From Nocardia sp. alder85J (GTDB taxonomy: Bacteria > Actinomycetota > Actinomycetes > Mycobacteriales > Mycobacteriaceae), in contig NZ_JAIUCZ020000003.1 of NCBI RefSeq assembly GCF_020176955.2, positions 744,001 through 808,000 of the forward strand: DNA of 64,000 nucleotides. Reading direction: 5' to 3'. Below, in pieces: positions 35,831 through 45,880 of the stretch; position 1 is the first letter of the stretch; the number at the start of each line of letters is the position of its first letter. Under the pieces are notes generated by a model. It did not search any database. It was not told the origin of the DNA and was given only the letters and a program-made list of their open reading frames with translations. A program made the position numbers and the translations under genes.

Positions 35831-38749
35831 CTACTTCTTGGCGGCCGCGGCCTTCTTCGCGACCGCCTTCTTGGCGGCGGTCTTGCGGACGGTGGTGGTC
35901 GCCGCCGCCTTGGCCGTCGCGGCAGTCTTCTTCACCGCCGTCTTCGCGGCGGCCTTCTTGGCCACGGTCTTGGTCGCCTTCTTGACGGCCTTCTTCGCCG
36001 GCCGCTTCACCGGCGCCTTGGCCCGGCGCTCGGCCAGCAGCTCCGACGCGCGCTCGTCGGTGATGGACTCGACCTCGTCGCCCTTGCGCAGGCTGGCATT
36101 GGTCTCACCGTCGGTCACATACGGTCCGAAGCGGCCGTCCTTGATCACCATCGGCTTCCCGGTGGCAGAATCGGCGCCCAGCTCACGCAGCGGGGCCGCA
36201 CTGGAGGCCTGCCGGCCGCGGCGCTTCGGCTCGGAGTAGATCTGCAACGCCTCGTCCAGCGTGACGGTGAAGATCTGATCCTCGGCGGCCAGCGAGCGGG
36301 AGTCGGTGCCCTTCTTCAGATACGGGCCGTACCGGCCGTTCTGCGCGGTGATCTCCTCACCGGAGGCCGGATCCGCGCCGACGACGCGCGGCAAGGACAG
36401 CAGTTTCAGGGCGTCGTCGAGGGTGATGGTGGACAGGTCCATGGACTTGAACAGCGATCCGGTACGCGGCTTCGGCGCCTTGGCGGCGGACTTCTTCGCG
36501 GTGCTCTTGGCATCCGGATCGGCCACCGGCTCCGGCAGGATCTCGGTGACGTAGGGCCCGAATCGGCCCTCCTTGGCGACGATCTCGTGCCCGGACGCCG
36601 GATCCACACCGAGCGAGCGGCCCTCCTGCGGGGTGGCGAACAGCTTCTCCGCGACCTCGGGGGTCAGCTCGTCCGGCGGCAGATCGTCGGGCAGGTTGGC
36701 CCGCTGCGACACCGGAGTGCCGTCCGGATCGTCCGGGGAGGTGACCATCCGCTCCAGGTACGGGCCGTAGCGGCCGACCCGCACGACCACATCGCGGTCC
36801 TGGTCGTCGGCGAACAGCTTGATGGAGTTGACCTCGCGCGCGTCGATGTCGTCGAGTTGCTGGCCCACCATCTTCTTCAGGCCGCCCGAGCGCGCCACCG
36901 AACCCTCGACGCCGTTGTCACCGCCGAAGTAGAAGCCGGACAACCAGTTTCCGCGCTGCTCCCGGCCGCCGGCGATGGCGTCCAGATCGTCTTCCATGGC
37001 CGCGGTGAAGTCGAAGTCGACCAGCCGGCCGAAATACTCCTCCAGCAGTCCGACCACGGCGAAGGCGACCCACGACGGCACCAGCGCGTTGCCGCGCTTG
37101 TACACGTAACCGCGGTCGAGGATGGTCTTGATGATCGACGCGTAGGTCGACGGACGGCCGATGCCCAGTTCTTCCAGCGACTTGACCAGTGAGGCCTCGT
37201 TGTAGCGCGGCGGCGGATTGGTGGTGTGCCCGTCCGGGGTGAGTTCCGAGGCGGTGACGCCCTGCCCCTCCGCGAGGGTGGGCAGCCGCGATTCGGCGTC
37301 GTCGGACTGGCCACCGGAATCCTCGTCGACGCTCTCCACGTACGCCTTGAGGAATCCGGCGAACGTGATGGTGCGGCCGGAGACCGAGAACACGCATTCC
37401 TCACCGGTACCGGCGTGGCCGGTGATCCGCACGGTGAGGGTGGTGCCACGGGCGTCGGCCATCTGCGAGGCGACCGTACGCTGCCAGATCAGCTCGTAGA
37501 GCCGGAACTCGTCCTGATCCAGCCGGGCGTGCAACTGCCCTGGCGTGGCGAAGGTGTCGCCCGCGGGCCGGATGGCCTCGTGCGCCTCCTGCGCGTTCTT
37601 GACCTTGCGGTTGTACTGCCGCGGTGTCGGATGCACATGGTCGGCCCCGTACAACTGGGTGGCCTGGGCGCGGGCGGCGGCGATGGCCGACTCCGACAAG
37701 GTGGTCGAGTCGGTACGCATGTAGGTGATGTAGCCGTTCTCGTACAACCGCTGCGCGACCCGCATGGTCCGCTCCGAGGTGAAGCGCAGCTTGCGCGCGG
37801 CCTCCTGTTGCAGCGTGGATGTCATGAACGGCGCGTAGGGCTTACGGGTGTACGGCTTGGACTCGACCGAGGAGACCCGGAAGTCCGCGCCCGCCAGCGC
37901 CTCCGCCAACCGGCGGGCATGCGCCTCATCCAGCACGGTCACACCGGTGGTCTTCAATTTTCCGTCGGCGCCGAAATCACGGCCGCCCGCGACCCGGGCG
38001 CCGTCGACGGTGACCAGCCGGGCGCCGAAGCTGCGCGGATTGGCGGCATCGGCCGCACCGCCCTCGGTCTCGAATTTGGCTGCGATGTCCCAGTATTCGG
38101 CCGAACGGAACGCCATGCGCTCCCGCTCGCGCTGCACGATGATGCGCGTCGCCACCGACTGCACCCGGCCCGCCGACAACCGCGGCATGACCTTCTTCCA
38201 CAGCACGGGGCTGACCTCGTAGCCGTACAGCCGGTCCAGGATGCGCCGGGTCTCCTGCGCGTCGACCAGATCGTTGTCCAGCTCACGGGTGTCGGCGGCG
38301 GCGGCCCGGATGGCCGGCTCGGTGATCTCGTGAAACACCATGCGCCGTACCGGGACCTTGGGCTTCAGGGTCTCCAGCAGGTGCCACGCGATGGCCTCGC
38401 CCTCGCGGTCGGGGTCGGTGGCGAGGTAGAGCTCGTCGGCGTCCTCGAGCAGCCGCTTGAGCTCGGTGACCTTGCTCCTCTTCTCCGGGCTGACGACGTA
38501 GATCGGCTCGAAGTCGTTGTCGACGTCGACGCCGAGGCGCGCCCAGGACTGCCCCTTGTATTTGGCGGGCACGTCCGCCGCGCCGCGCGGCAGATCGCGG
38601 ATGTGCCCGACGGATGCCTCGACGGTGTAGCCGCGGCCGAGATACGGAGCGATCTTCTTGGCCTTGGTAGGCGACTCGACAATCACGAGACGACGCACGT
38701 GACGACCCTGATCGGGCCCTGCTGAGGCGTTGCGGTCTCGTGTTGCCAC
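35831..38749 (-). CDS. topA: DNA topoisomerase I
   Basis: The start is placed at the GTG at 38749 (VATRDRNASAG), with GGAAAGG upstream; 972 residues. The TOPRIM domain starts RRLVIVESPTKAKK and contains DPDREGEAIAWHL. The active-site tyrosine lies in GYITYMRTDST. Several zinc-less C-terminal repeats (GRYGPYL, GRFGPYV) follow. The C-terminus is a long Lys/Ala-rich tail (KRPAKKAVKKATK) typical of actinobacterial TopA, which helps processive relaxation. The enzyme relaxes negative supercoils and is essential. Confidence 0.95.
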   Translation of the reverse strand: MATRDRNASAGPDQGRHVRRLVIVESPTKAKKIAPYLGRGYTVEASVGHIRDLPRGAADVPAKYKGQSWARLGVDVDNDFEPIYVVSPEKRSKVTELKRLLEDADELYLATDPDREGEAIAWHLLETLKPKVPVRRMVFHEITEPAIRAAAADTRELDNDLVDAQETRRILDRLYGYEVSPVLWKKVMPRLSAGRVQSVATRIIVQRERERMAFRSAEYWDIAAKFETEGGAADAANPRSFGARLVTVDGARVAGGRDFGADGKLKTTGVTVLDEAHARRLAEALAGADFRVSSVESKPYTRKPYAPFMTSTLQQEAARKLRFTSERTMRVAQRLYENGYITYMRTDSTTLSESAIAAARAQATQLYGADHVHPTPRQYNRKVKNAQEAHEAIRPAGDTFATPGQLHARLDQDEFRLYELIWQRTVASQMADARGTTLTVRITGHAGTGEECVFSVSGRTITFAGFLKAYVESVDEDSGGQSDDAESRLPTLAEGQGVTASELTPDGHTTNPPPRYNEASLVKSLEELGIGRPSTYASIIKTILDRGYVYKRGNALVPSWVAFAVVGLLEEYFGRLVDFDFTAAMEDDLDAIAGGREQRGNWLSGFYFGGDNGVEGSVARSGGLKKMVGQQLDDIDAREVNSIKLFADDQDRDVVVRVGRYGPYLERMVTSPDDPDGTPVSQRANLPDDLPPDELTPEVAEKLFATPQEGRSLGVDPASGHEIVAKEGRFGPYVTEILPEPVADPDAKSTAKKSAAKAPKPRTGSLFKSMDLSTITLDDALKLLSLPRVVGADPASGEEITAQNGRYGPYLKKGTDSRSLAAEDQIFTVTLDEALQIYSEPKRRGRQASSAAPLRELGADSATGKPMVIKDGRFGPYVTDGETNASLRKGDEVESITDERASELLAERRAKAPVKRPAKKAVKKATKTVAKKAAAKTAVKKTAATAKAAATTTVRKTAAKKAVAKKAAAAKK

Positions 38750-38965
38750 CGGCGAACACACCTTTCCTGTCGACCCGCGCGGCACAGGGGCGTAGCGCGC
38801 GGCTGGGGCAAGCGGCGGAGGAAGTTATCCCCGCCAGAGACGTTTATACCGTGTTTCACAGCCGCGCCCCCGACGCAGTGGGTTCGCGGATCGCCGCGCC
38901 GGTCGATGGGCGCGAGGCGATGCCCCGTTCGCGATCGAGTGTACTGGGCCCGAAAACGGCTCGTC

Positions 38966-38981
38966 CCCCACCGCGGTGGGG
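38966..38981. terminator. Palindrome after the cold-shock gene
   Basis: CCCCACCGCGGTGGGG is a perfect 16-bp palindrome 40 bases beyond the minus-strand cspA stop. It is a likely terminator, or an operator. Confidence 0.5.
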
Positions 38982-39021
38982 CGGTGAGGGACGTAACCTT
39001 CCGGACCTGTTGGGTTACCGC

Positions 39022-39228
39022 TCAGCTGAGCGCACGAACTCCGGTGGCCTGCGGGCCCTTGGTGCCCTGGCCGACCTCGAACTCGACCTTCTGGTTCTCC
39101 TCGAGGGTGCGGAAGCCCGTCCCCTGGATCTCGGAGTAGTGAACGAAGACGTCAGCGGAGCCGTCCTCGGGCGCGATGAAGCCGAAACCCTTCTCCGCAT
39201 TGAACCACTTCACAGTTCCCTGTGCCAT
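39022..39228 (-). CDS. cspA: Cold-shock protein
   Basis: The protein has 68 residues and starts [20 protein letters not shown], with both RNA-binding motifs ([15 protein letters not shown]) and the usual end. The ATG follows GGAA at good spacing. It is a single-domain RNA chaperone. The frame extends upstream without a start site; that part is the 5' leader. Confidence 0.95.
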   Translation of the reverse strand: MAQGTVKWFNAEKGFGFIAPEDGSADVFVHYSEIQGTGFRTLEENQKVEFEVGQGTKGPQATGVRALS

Positions 39229-39664
39229 TCTGTTCCTTCTCTTTCCATACCGGAACGGCAGACTAGTTAGGTTCGTCCACCGGGCCCGTTCCGACCGCTG
39301 TACTCTGTTCCCCCTGCAGGAAGCATCAAGCACACCGTTCGCAACATCGATCCTGCTGATGGTGTTGGACTTTGGATCCGTTCCCTCGAACACAGAAGCT
39401 TGCGACCAGGAACCAGTGAACCATGTCTCCGAGCAATTCAACAGTCGAGTTACCGACAATTTGCAAAAAAGATGATCTTGCGAATGCGCAGGTGAGGGCT
39501 CGAATGCTCAAATCCGTACTCAAGGTAGGTTTGCTTTGCGATAACCGGGTTGGCGTCAGGCAATGGGCGTGTGATACAGATCGCTACTCGGTAGTGAAAT
39601 AGCAGGTAGGGCACACACCACACACATGGTTCACAGTTCTTCAGCGTGTCGCGATCACGGTCGG
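39229..39664. promoter_or_regulatory. 436-base divergent region between cspA and the helicase gene
   Basis: It should contain the long 5' leader of the cold-shock mRNA (minus strand) and the promoter of the helicase (plus strand). I see no gene in it, and no clear riboswitch. Confidence 0.4.
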
Positions 39665-42076
39665 ATGAACCCGACCGGCCCGGCACCCGCCACGACACCG
39701 GACCCGGCCGCCGGTTACGGCCGTTCGTTGCTGGACCGCGTCCTGACCGCGGTGCCCGACGGAGCCGCCCGGTTGACCCATCTCGCCGAGCTTCCGGCAC
39801 GATCCGCGCAGGTCGTGGACTGGCCGGACTGGGCGCCGCCGGAGGTGATCGCGGCATTCCAGGCGAACGGCGTGGTCACGCCCTGGTCACACCAGGCGCG
39901 CACGGCCGAGCTCGCCGTTACCGGCCGGCACGTGGTGGTGTGTTCCGGCACGGCATCCGGCAAATCGCTGGGATACCAGCTGCCGGTACTCACCGATCTG
40001 CACCGGGACCCGCAGGCCACGGCGTTGTATCTGGCCCCGACCAAGGCGCTCGGCGCCGATCAGCTGCGCGCCACCGCGGCGCTCACCCACGACGGCGCGC
40101 TGCGCGACATCCACCCCGCGACCTACGATGGCGACACGCCCGCCGAGATCCGGCAGTGGGTGCGCGCGAACGCCCGGTGGATCTTCACCAACCCCGACAT
40201 GCTGCACGCGGGCATCCTGCGATCACATCAGCGCTGGGCCCGGGTGCTGCGCCGGCTGCGCTATGTCGTCGTCGACGAATGCCACGCCTACCGGGGAGTT
40301 TTCGGCTCGAACGTGGCGCTGATCCTGCGCCGGTTGCGGCGGCTGGCCGCCCATTACGGCGCCGATCCGGTCTTCGTGCTGTGCTCGGCCACCACCGCCG
40401 AACCGGCCGCCGCCGCGACCGAACTGATCGGCGCCCGGTGCGTCGCCGTCACCGAGGACGGCTCCCCGGCCGGGGCGCGCACGGTCGCGCTGTGGGAGCC
40501 CCCGCTGCTGCCCGCCCTCAGCGGCGAGAACGGCGCTCCGGTGCGCCGGCCTGCGGCGTCGGAGGCCGCACGGATCATGACCGACCTGGTCGCGGAGGGC
40601 GCCCGCACACTGACCTTCGTCCGGTCCCGCCGGGCCGCCGAGACCGTCGCGATCGACGCCCGCCGCCTGCTCGCCGAGATCGACCCGGCACTGGCCGGCC
40701 GGGTGGCCGCGTACCGCGCCGGATATCTCGCCGACGACCGGCGTGAGCTCGAGTCGGCGCTCAACGACGGCACGCTGCTGGGGGCCGCCACGACCACCGC
40801 GCTGGAGCTGGGCGTGGACATCGCCGGGCTGGACGCGGTGGTGATCGCCGGTTTCCCAGGGACCGTGGCCTCGTTCTGGCAGCAGGCCGGGCGGGCGGGC
40901 CGGCGGACCCAGGGCTCGCTGGTGGTGCTGGTGGCCCGGGACGACCCGCTGGACACCTACCTGATCCACCACCCTCAGGCCCTGCTCGGCCGGCCCGTGG
41001 AGGCCACGATCACCGACCCGCGCAACCCGTACGTGCTGGGCCCGCACCTGGTCTGCGCTGCGCTGGAGCATCCGCTGACCGACCTCGAGGTGGCCGAACT
41101 GGGCGCCGGTGAGCTGGCCGCGGAACTCGCCGCCGACGGCCTGATCCGGCGCCGGGTCACCGGCCGCGGCCCGGGTCGCTGGTATGCCACCACCACCGAG
41201 CAGCCGCACGACGCGGTCGACGTGCGCGGCGGCATCGGCACGCCGGTGGCCATCGTCGACGAGGAGACCGGGCGCCTGCTCGGCACCGCCGACGCGGGCC
41301 GGGCGCCGGCCACCCTGCACCCCGGTGCGGTGCATCTGCACCAGGGCGAGACCTACGTGGTCGACGAACTCGACCTGGCGGCCGGGGTGGCCTTCGTGCA
41401 CGCCGACCAGCCCGGCTGGTCGACCAGCCCCCGGACGGTGACCTCGATCGGGATCGTCGACGTGACCACCGAGCGACGATTCGGCGAGGTCACCGCCGCG
41501 CTGGCACGCGTCCGGGTCTCCCGGCAGGTGGTCGCCTACCTGCGCACGCTGCCCACCGGCGAGGTACTGGACCTGGTGGATCTCGAACTGCCGGAGCAGA
41601 CGCTGCCCACCCGTGCGGTGCTGTACACGGTCACCCCGCGCCTGCTGACCCGGGCGGGCCTCGACGCGCGCCGGCTGCCCGGCGCCCTGCACGCCGCCGA
41701 ACATGCCGCCATCGGCATGTTGCCGCTGGTCGCGAGCTGCGACCGCTGGGACATCGGCGGCGTGTCGACGGCCGAACATCCGGACACCGGCCTGCCCACC
41801 GTGTTCGTCTACGACGGCCACGCCGGTGGGGCCGGGTTCGCCGAACGCGGGTTCGCCGCGCTGCGCACCTGGCTGACGGCCACGCTCGAGGCCATCGAAT
41901 CGTGTGGCTGCCCGAGCGGGTGTCCGTCCTGTGTGCAGTCGCCGAAGTGCGGCAACGGCAACCACCCGCTGGACAAGGCGGGCGCCGCCGCGCTGCTGTC
42001 CGCCGTGCTCGCCGAGCTCGGGACCAGCGAAAACCTGGCCACGACGGTGGATAACGCGCCGGTTGTCGAACCGTGA
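39665..42076 (+). CDS. DEAD/DEAH helicase with DUF1998 domain, MrfA-like
   Basis: The start is set at MNPTGPAPATT (803 residues); 13 further residues are possible upstream. Motifs are GTASGKSLGYQ (Walker A), VVDECHAYRG (DECH box), CSATTA, TTTALELGVDIAGLDAVV and QQAGRAGRR. The C-terminal DUF1998 part carries CGCPSGCPSCVQSPKCGNGN, the four-cysteine metal site of the family. MrfA-type helicases act in DNA repair of mitomycin-type lesions. It corresponds by position to Rv3649. It stands alone, divergent from cspA. Confidence 0.85.
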   Translation: MNPTGPAPATTPDPAAGYGRSLLDRVLTAVPDGAARLTHLAELPARSAQVVDWPDWAPPEVIAAFQANGVVTPWSHQARTAELAVTGRHVVVCSGTASGKSLGYQLPVLTDLHRDPQATALYLAPTKALGADQLRATAALTHDGALRDIHPATYDGDTPAEIRQWVRANARWIFTNPDMLHAGILRSHQRWARVLRRLRYVVVDECHAYRGVFGSNVALILRRLRRLAAHYGADPVFVLCSATTAEPAAAATELIGARCVAVTEDGSPAGARTVALWEPPLLPALSGENGAPVRRPAASEAARIMTDLVAEGARTLTFVRSRRAAETVAIDARRLLAEIDPALAGRVAAYRAGYLADDRRELESALNDGTLLGAATTTALELGVDIAGLDAVVIAGFPGTVASFWQQAGRAGRRTQGSLVVLVARDDPLDTYLIHHPQALLGRPVEATITDPRNPYVLGPHLVCAALEHPLTDLEVAELGAGELAAELAADGLIRRRVTGRGPGRWYATTTEQPHDAVDVRGGIGTPVAIVDEETGRLLGTADAGRAPATLHPGAVHLHQGETYVVDELDLAAGVAFVHADQPGWSTSPRTVTSIGIVDVTTERRFGEVTAALARVRVSRQVVAYLRTLPTGEVLDLVDLELPEQTLPTRAVLYTVTPRLLTRAGLDARRLPGALHAAEHAAIGMLPLVASCDRWDIGGVSTAEHPDTGLPTVFVYDGHAGGAGFAERGFAALRTWLTATLEAIESCGCPSGCPSCVQSPKCGNGNHPLDKAGAAALLSAVLAELGTSENLATTVDNAPVVEP

Positions 42077-42114
42077 CACCCCGGTCGTCGTAGCGTCCGC
42101 CGTGTCGTGATCGG

Positions 42115-42159
42115 GGCACGGCGAGTCGCGCGGACCGGTTTCGGCCGCGTCGTCGTGCC
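42115..42159. terminator. Long imperfect hairpin between convergent genes
   Basis: GGCACGGCGAGTCGCGCGG pairs with CCGCGTCGTCGTGCC with small bulges. It lies in the 309-base gap between the helicase stop and the tad operon stop, which otherwise shows no gene. It is a probable bidirectional terminator. Confidence 0.55.
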
Positions 42160-42385
42160 GTACGGATGTCATAAGGGCAGAATAAAAAGGAAATCCATCA
42201 TGTTAACTACTTCATTGCTCGGGTGAAATTGCAGCGAACCTGAGAGCCTTGGGAATGGCGCCGGAGTCGAGCTGCGCAATTGAGCGGCACACCAATAATG
42301 GGGACTTAATTTCGGCAATTTCCACGATACCGCGAAGGTCCGTGTCACCACTCACTTAAAGCCGCCACCACCAACCGTTCGGTAT

Positions 42386-42757
42386 TCATTCAGGTCCGTA
42401 AGGACCTGCCGGTCCGGCACGGGCACTGGCTCGAACCCGGCGTGACCCGAATGTCGCAAGTGAGACCTCCGACTCGACGGTCACCGTTACATCCCAATCC
42501 ACAACCGCACACTCGAGAAGGCGAAATCCCGCGTGCCCGGCGATCGTCCCGGCGCGCGCACAACCCGCCGCGACACCACCGTCCAATGCCCCGGCCGCCG
42601 CCAGCGCGCTCAGGTCGGCGGCCGACTGCGCCCGGTGCCGCACCACGATCACCACCCCGATCTGACCGATCGACACGGTGACCGCCAGCAGCGCCACCAC
42701 CGCGAGGCACCCGGCGACGCTGGCGACGCCGTCCTCACCGCCCGCCCCGCCGCTCAT
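42386..42757 (-). CDS. TadG-like pilus-assembly or secreted membrane protein (Rv3654c-like)
   Basis: This 123-residue protein starts at an ATG overlapping the TadE-like stop. One hydrophobic helix near the N-terminus (VAGCLAVVALLAVTVSIGQI) is followed by RHRAQSAADLSALAAAGAL, the signature of the Rv3654c/TadG-type N-terminus. It probably sits at the membrane as part of the Flp pilus machine. It is last in the tad operon. Confidence 0.75.
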   Translation of the reverse strand: MSGGAGGEDGVASVAGCLAVVALLAVTVSIGQIGVVIVVRHRAQSAADLSALAAAGALDGGVAAGCARAGTIAGHAGFRLLECAVVDWDVTVTVESEVSLATFGSRRVRASARAGPAGPYGPE

Positions 42758-43110
42758 CGCGACACCTCCGGCTCCCGCACCGCGAAGGCCCCGGCACGCA
42801 ACGACAGTCGCGGCAGCAGCGGCGTACGCGCCGTCACCGTCGCGGTCACCCGATCACCGTCGACCCGCACCGCCACCTCCGCCCCCGGCGGCGCGACCCG
42901 CCGCGCCGCCGCCACGGCCTCCCCCTCCGCGCCACGGGCAGCCAGCCGTGCCGCCTCCCGGGCGGCATCCACACACCGCACCTGCGTCACAGCGGCCAGC
43001 AGCCCACCCAGGCACATCACCACCACAGCCACCAACGCGGCCAACGCGATCGCCGCCTCCACCGTGACCGCACCCCTTTCCCCGCCACCCGGCGACCGCC
43101 GACGGGCCAC
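42754..43110 (-). CDS. TadE-like pseudopilin
   Basis: About 118 residues from a GTG at 43110 (no strong ribosome site; start uncertain). It has the TadE signature ERGAVTVEAAIALAALVAVV: a charged cleavage-type motif, then a hydrophobic helix with Glu at +5. A beta-rich domain follows (VRVDGDRVTATVTAR). TadE proteins are minor pilins processed like Flp. Confidence 0.75.
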   Translation of the reverse strand: MARRRSPGGGERGAVTVEAAIALAALVAVVVMCLGGLLAAVTQVRCVDAAREAARLAARGAEGEAVAAARRVAPPGAEVAVRVDGDRVTATVTARTPLLPRLSLRAGAFAVREPEVSR

Positions 43111-43292
43111 CGACTGCGCACGGCGGGAACCCGACAGACCCGGAGCAGGGCCGCCGGACCGCCACCTCGAGGATCGGACGACCGACCACACCTCGTCGCG
43201 ACACCGAACCAGCAGGGCGATACCCCGCCCGATACGACCGAAACGCCGCCGCACAGCCGTATCGGCGGCAGTGCCGAGATCGCGCGAGCGCC

Positions 43293-43505
43293 TCAGGGCA
43301 CGGCGTTCAAGGCCCGGTCGATGATCTTGGTCAAGGCGCTGACGATGTTGTCGCCGGTGACCACCGTGTAGAGCACCGCGCCGAAGGCGGCAGCGGCGAC
43401 GGTGCCGATCGCGTACTCGACCGTGCTCATCCCCGCGTCGTCCACCAGCGCCGTCGCCGACCGAATCCGCAACTCGCGCAGCAGCGCTCCCATCGTCGAT
43501 CGCAT
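43293..43505 (-). CDS. Flp-type pilin (DUF4244)
   Basis: The ATG at 43505 follows GGGGAG; 70 residues. The sequence has DDAGMSTVEYAIGTVAAAAF. The G-M/STVEYA site is where prepilin peptidase cuts, with Glu at +5, and the hydrophobic helix forms the pilus core. It is the major pilin candidate of the tad operon. Confidence 0.85.
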   Translation of the reverse strand: MRSTMGALLRELRIRSATALVDDAGMSTVEYAIGTVAAAAFGAVLYTVVTGDNIVSALTKIIDRALNAVP

Positions 43506-43562
43506 GGATCTCCCCTTCCTCTCCGGTGGGCACGGCCGGTCCGTGCCACGTTCCCGCACCGA

Positions 43563-44159
43563 TCACGGGAGTCCACCACCGAGCACCCGATCGGCCAGTC
43601 CGATCACCACCGGCACGATGCCGAGGCAGACGAAGGCGGGCAGGAAGCACAGCCCGAGCGGGCCGGCGACCAGCGTGCCCGCGCGGGCGGCTCGGGCCGT
43701 GGCCGCATCGGTCGCCGCCGCACGGCATCCCTGCGCCACCTCCGCCACGGCCTCGGCCAGCGCCGCGCCCGAGCGCGCCGAGCGCCGTATCAACCGTGCC
43801 AGCGTTCGCAATTCGTCGGAGCGGGCGTCGGCGGCGGCCCGCTCCCATGCGGCGACCGGGTCGGCGCCGAGTGCCAGTAGATCCGCCGCCCGGCGCAGCG
43901 GCGAGGCCAACGGACCGCCCGCCGCTCCCGCGACGGCCCGGGCGGCCGCCGCGACCGGCAGTCCCGATCGCAGACACGCGGCCAGCAGATCGAGTACGGC
44001 CGCGGTGGCGAGCGGGTCGGCACGGTCCGGTACGGCCGGATTCCCACTCACGGGAAGGGTTCTCATGAGCAGGAGCCGCAACCGGCCGGCGGCGACACCG
44101 CCGCCCGGGAGCAGCAGCACCGTGATGGCCAGCAGGCCCACCGAGACCGCAGCCGTCAT
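43563..44159 (-). CDS. TadC-type pilus inner-membrane protein
   Basis: The ATG at 44159 overlaps the previous stop; 198 residues. A membrane helix at the N-terminus is followed by the GspF-like helical domain (LLAACLRSGLPVAAAARAVA; LRTLARLIRRSARSGAALAE), ending in two more helices. It is the smaller of the paired TadB/TadC platform proteins. Confidence 0.8.
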   Translation of the reverse strand: MTAAVSVGLLAITVLLLPGGGVAAGRLRLLLMRTLPVSGNPAVPDRADPLATAAVLDLLAACLRSGLPVAAAARAVAGAAGGPLASPLRRAADLLALGADPVAAWERAAADARSDELRTLARLIRRSARSGAALAEAVAEVAQGCRAAATDAATARAARAGTLVAGPLGLCFLPAFVCLGIVPVVIGLADRVLGGGLP

Positions 44160-45880
44160 CGCGACACCCCGTCGGTGATCGTGTCCGTCCACCACAGCCC
44201 CGCACAAGCGAGCGCGGTGCCCAGGGGAAGCAGCACGGCTCCCACACCCGGACCGAACAGCACCCCGAGGGGATCGGCGCCCATCAACTCCCCGAGCGCG
44301 AGTCCCAGCAGGGGCAGCGCGGAGAGTACGGCGGCGGTGGCACGGACGCCGGCCAGTTCGGCCGTCGCTCCCTCCCGGAAACGCATCCGGCCGGACAGGT
44401 CGGATCGGGCCGCCGACAGCAACTCGACGAGCGCCAGTCCGTGCTGCTCGGCCAGCCGCCACGCCATCGCGATCCGGCCCAGCTCGTCCGCGAGAACCGT
44501 TCCGGGAGAGATCAATCCGTCCGCCACGGAGCCGCCGAGCCGCCCGCGCGCGGCCCCGACCGTCAGTGCCCGTCCGGTCACTCCGGAGAGCTCGGCCGCG
44601 GCTGTCGCGGCTGCCGCAGCCGGGTGCGTGCCCACCCGAAGCTCGCCGATCACGGCCTCCAGCCCCTCGGACAACACCCGGCACTCGCGATCGTGCAGTC
44701 GTACCCGCCGGGCGCGCCGCACTCGTACCCCAGCCATTGCGCCGATCAGGCAGACCGCCATCAAGAGGCCGACACCTCCGGCTCCCGCAGCCACCAACAC
44801 GACACCGGCGGCGATGCGAAACAGCCACTGATAAGGGACTTTTCGCACCAACTGCCGCTCCCCCAGCAACCGGAACAGCCGTCGCCGCGACCGCGTCCCC
44901 GGCCAGGCCAGCAGCGCGGCCGCACACAGGACCATCGCCCACACCTTCGGCCCGGAACCGATCGGCCCGGCAGCCCAGAGCGGAAGGACACCCACCTGCT
45001 CCACGAGCACCCGCCGCTCCGAGCTGTACCCGGCGAAACCGGCGGGCCGAGCCGAGCTCGCCATCACCGAACGGACGAACATCCCAGGCTTCGAACCGAA
45101 TCCGGCCGCATCAGCGCACCGGGCAAACCGCAACAACGGGCCCGAACCCGCAACGGTCCTGCGTTTCGCACCACCACCTTCGGCAGGCCGAGCGGCGACG
45201 ACGACCGCCGAGCGCACGAACAAGGCCCGGAGCTTCGGGTGCCGGGCGATACCGGCGGCCCGAGTCCGCGACACCGGAGCCATGAGTGCGAACACGGCTG
45301 GTACAGAACCACTCTCGGTCGATCGAGCCCATCGAGTGGAAGGCGCCGCCGATACGTGCGCAAACATCCGCCGTTTCGAACCGAATCCACCGGAATCGAG
45401 GGCGCGCCGCGAGAGCGCGTCCAGGGAATCCATCGACTTCGGGCGTGTGTCCGTGCCGGGTTCGGAAGATCGACCCGGAGGTGTGAGTGCCGGATATGCG
45501 GATGCATACAGCTTCGCTTGGGGTGCAACAACATCGGTGCACGAACTCGAGTCAGCGACCATCGAGGAGGTGAGCCTCCACGACGACGGGCCGCAGCCGG
45601 TGGGTCGGCCCGGGACCGTCGGCGTCGCCGATACGAGTGGCCGTGGATTCGGGACCCGATCCAACGGTCCGGCGGCCCTGGGCCGGAGCGTGACCGTGGG
45701 AGGCACGAGGGCCTGTTGTGTGCGTTGGCGCACAGCAGGATCGGTAGGCGCGGGCCGGACCGCCGGTGGTGAGGAGGCCGGCGCTGCGACTGCCGGTGGC
45801 AGGGTTGCCGACGGTGGGGTGGCCGTCAATCGGCGGAGACCGATGGGCCGGTCCTGTGACGGGGTGGTGAAAGGGGTCAT
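44156..45880 (-). CDS. TadB-type platform protein with a long N-terminal extension
   Basis: The ATG at 45880 overlaps the tadA stop (ATGA) and the frame is open for 574 residues. The last ~280 residues are TadB: membrane helices and the GspF-like domain (LSEGLEAVIGELRVGTHPAA; EQHGLALVELLSAAR). The first ~290 residues are Pro/Ser/Arg-rich, with loose repeats of GFGSK-x-x-MF (near 172 and 258), unlike usual TadB. The start coupling suggests the extension is translated; an internal start is the alternative. It should form the inner-membrane platform on which the ATPase works. Confidence 0.65.
   Translation of the reverse strand: MTPFTTPSQDRPIGLRRLTATPPSATLPPAVAAPASSPPAVRPAPTDPAVRQRTQQALVPPTVTLRPRAAGPLDRVPNPRPLVSATPTVPGRPTGCGPSSWRLTSSMVADSSSCTDVVAPQAKLYASAYPALTPPGRSSEPGTDTRPKSMDSLDALSRRALDSGGFGSKRRMFAHVSAAPSTRWARSTESGSVPAVFALMAPVSRTRAAGIARHPKLRALFVRSAVVVAARPAEGGGAKRRTVAGSGPLLRFARCADAAGFGSKPGMFVRSVMASSARPAGFAGYSSERRVLVEQVGVLPLWAAGPIGSGPKVWAMVLCAAALLAWPGTRSRRRLFRLLGERQLVRKVPYQWLFRIAAGVVLVAAGAGGVGLLMAVCLIGAMAGVRVRRARRVRLHDRECRVLSEGLEAVIGELRVGTHPAAAAATAAAELSGVTGRALTVGAARGRLGGSVADGLISPGTVLADELGRIAMAWRLAEQHGLALVELLSAARSDLSGRMRFREGATAELAGVRATAAVLSALPLLGLALGELMGADPLGVLFGPGVGAVLLPLGTALACAGLWWTDTITDGVSR

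Noticed and set aside
34286..37192. 968-residue plus-strand open frame
   Set aside because: Antisense to holB, the DinB gene and topA.
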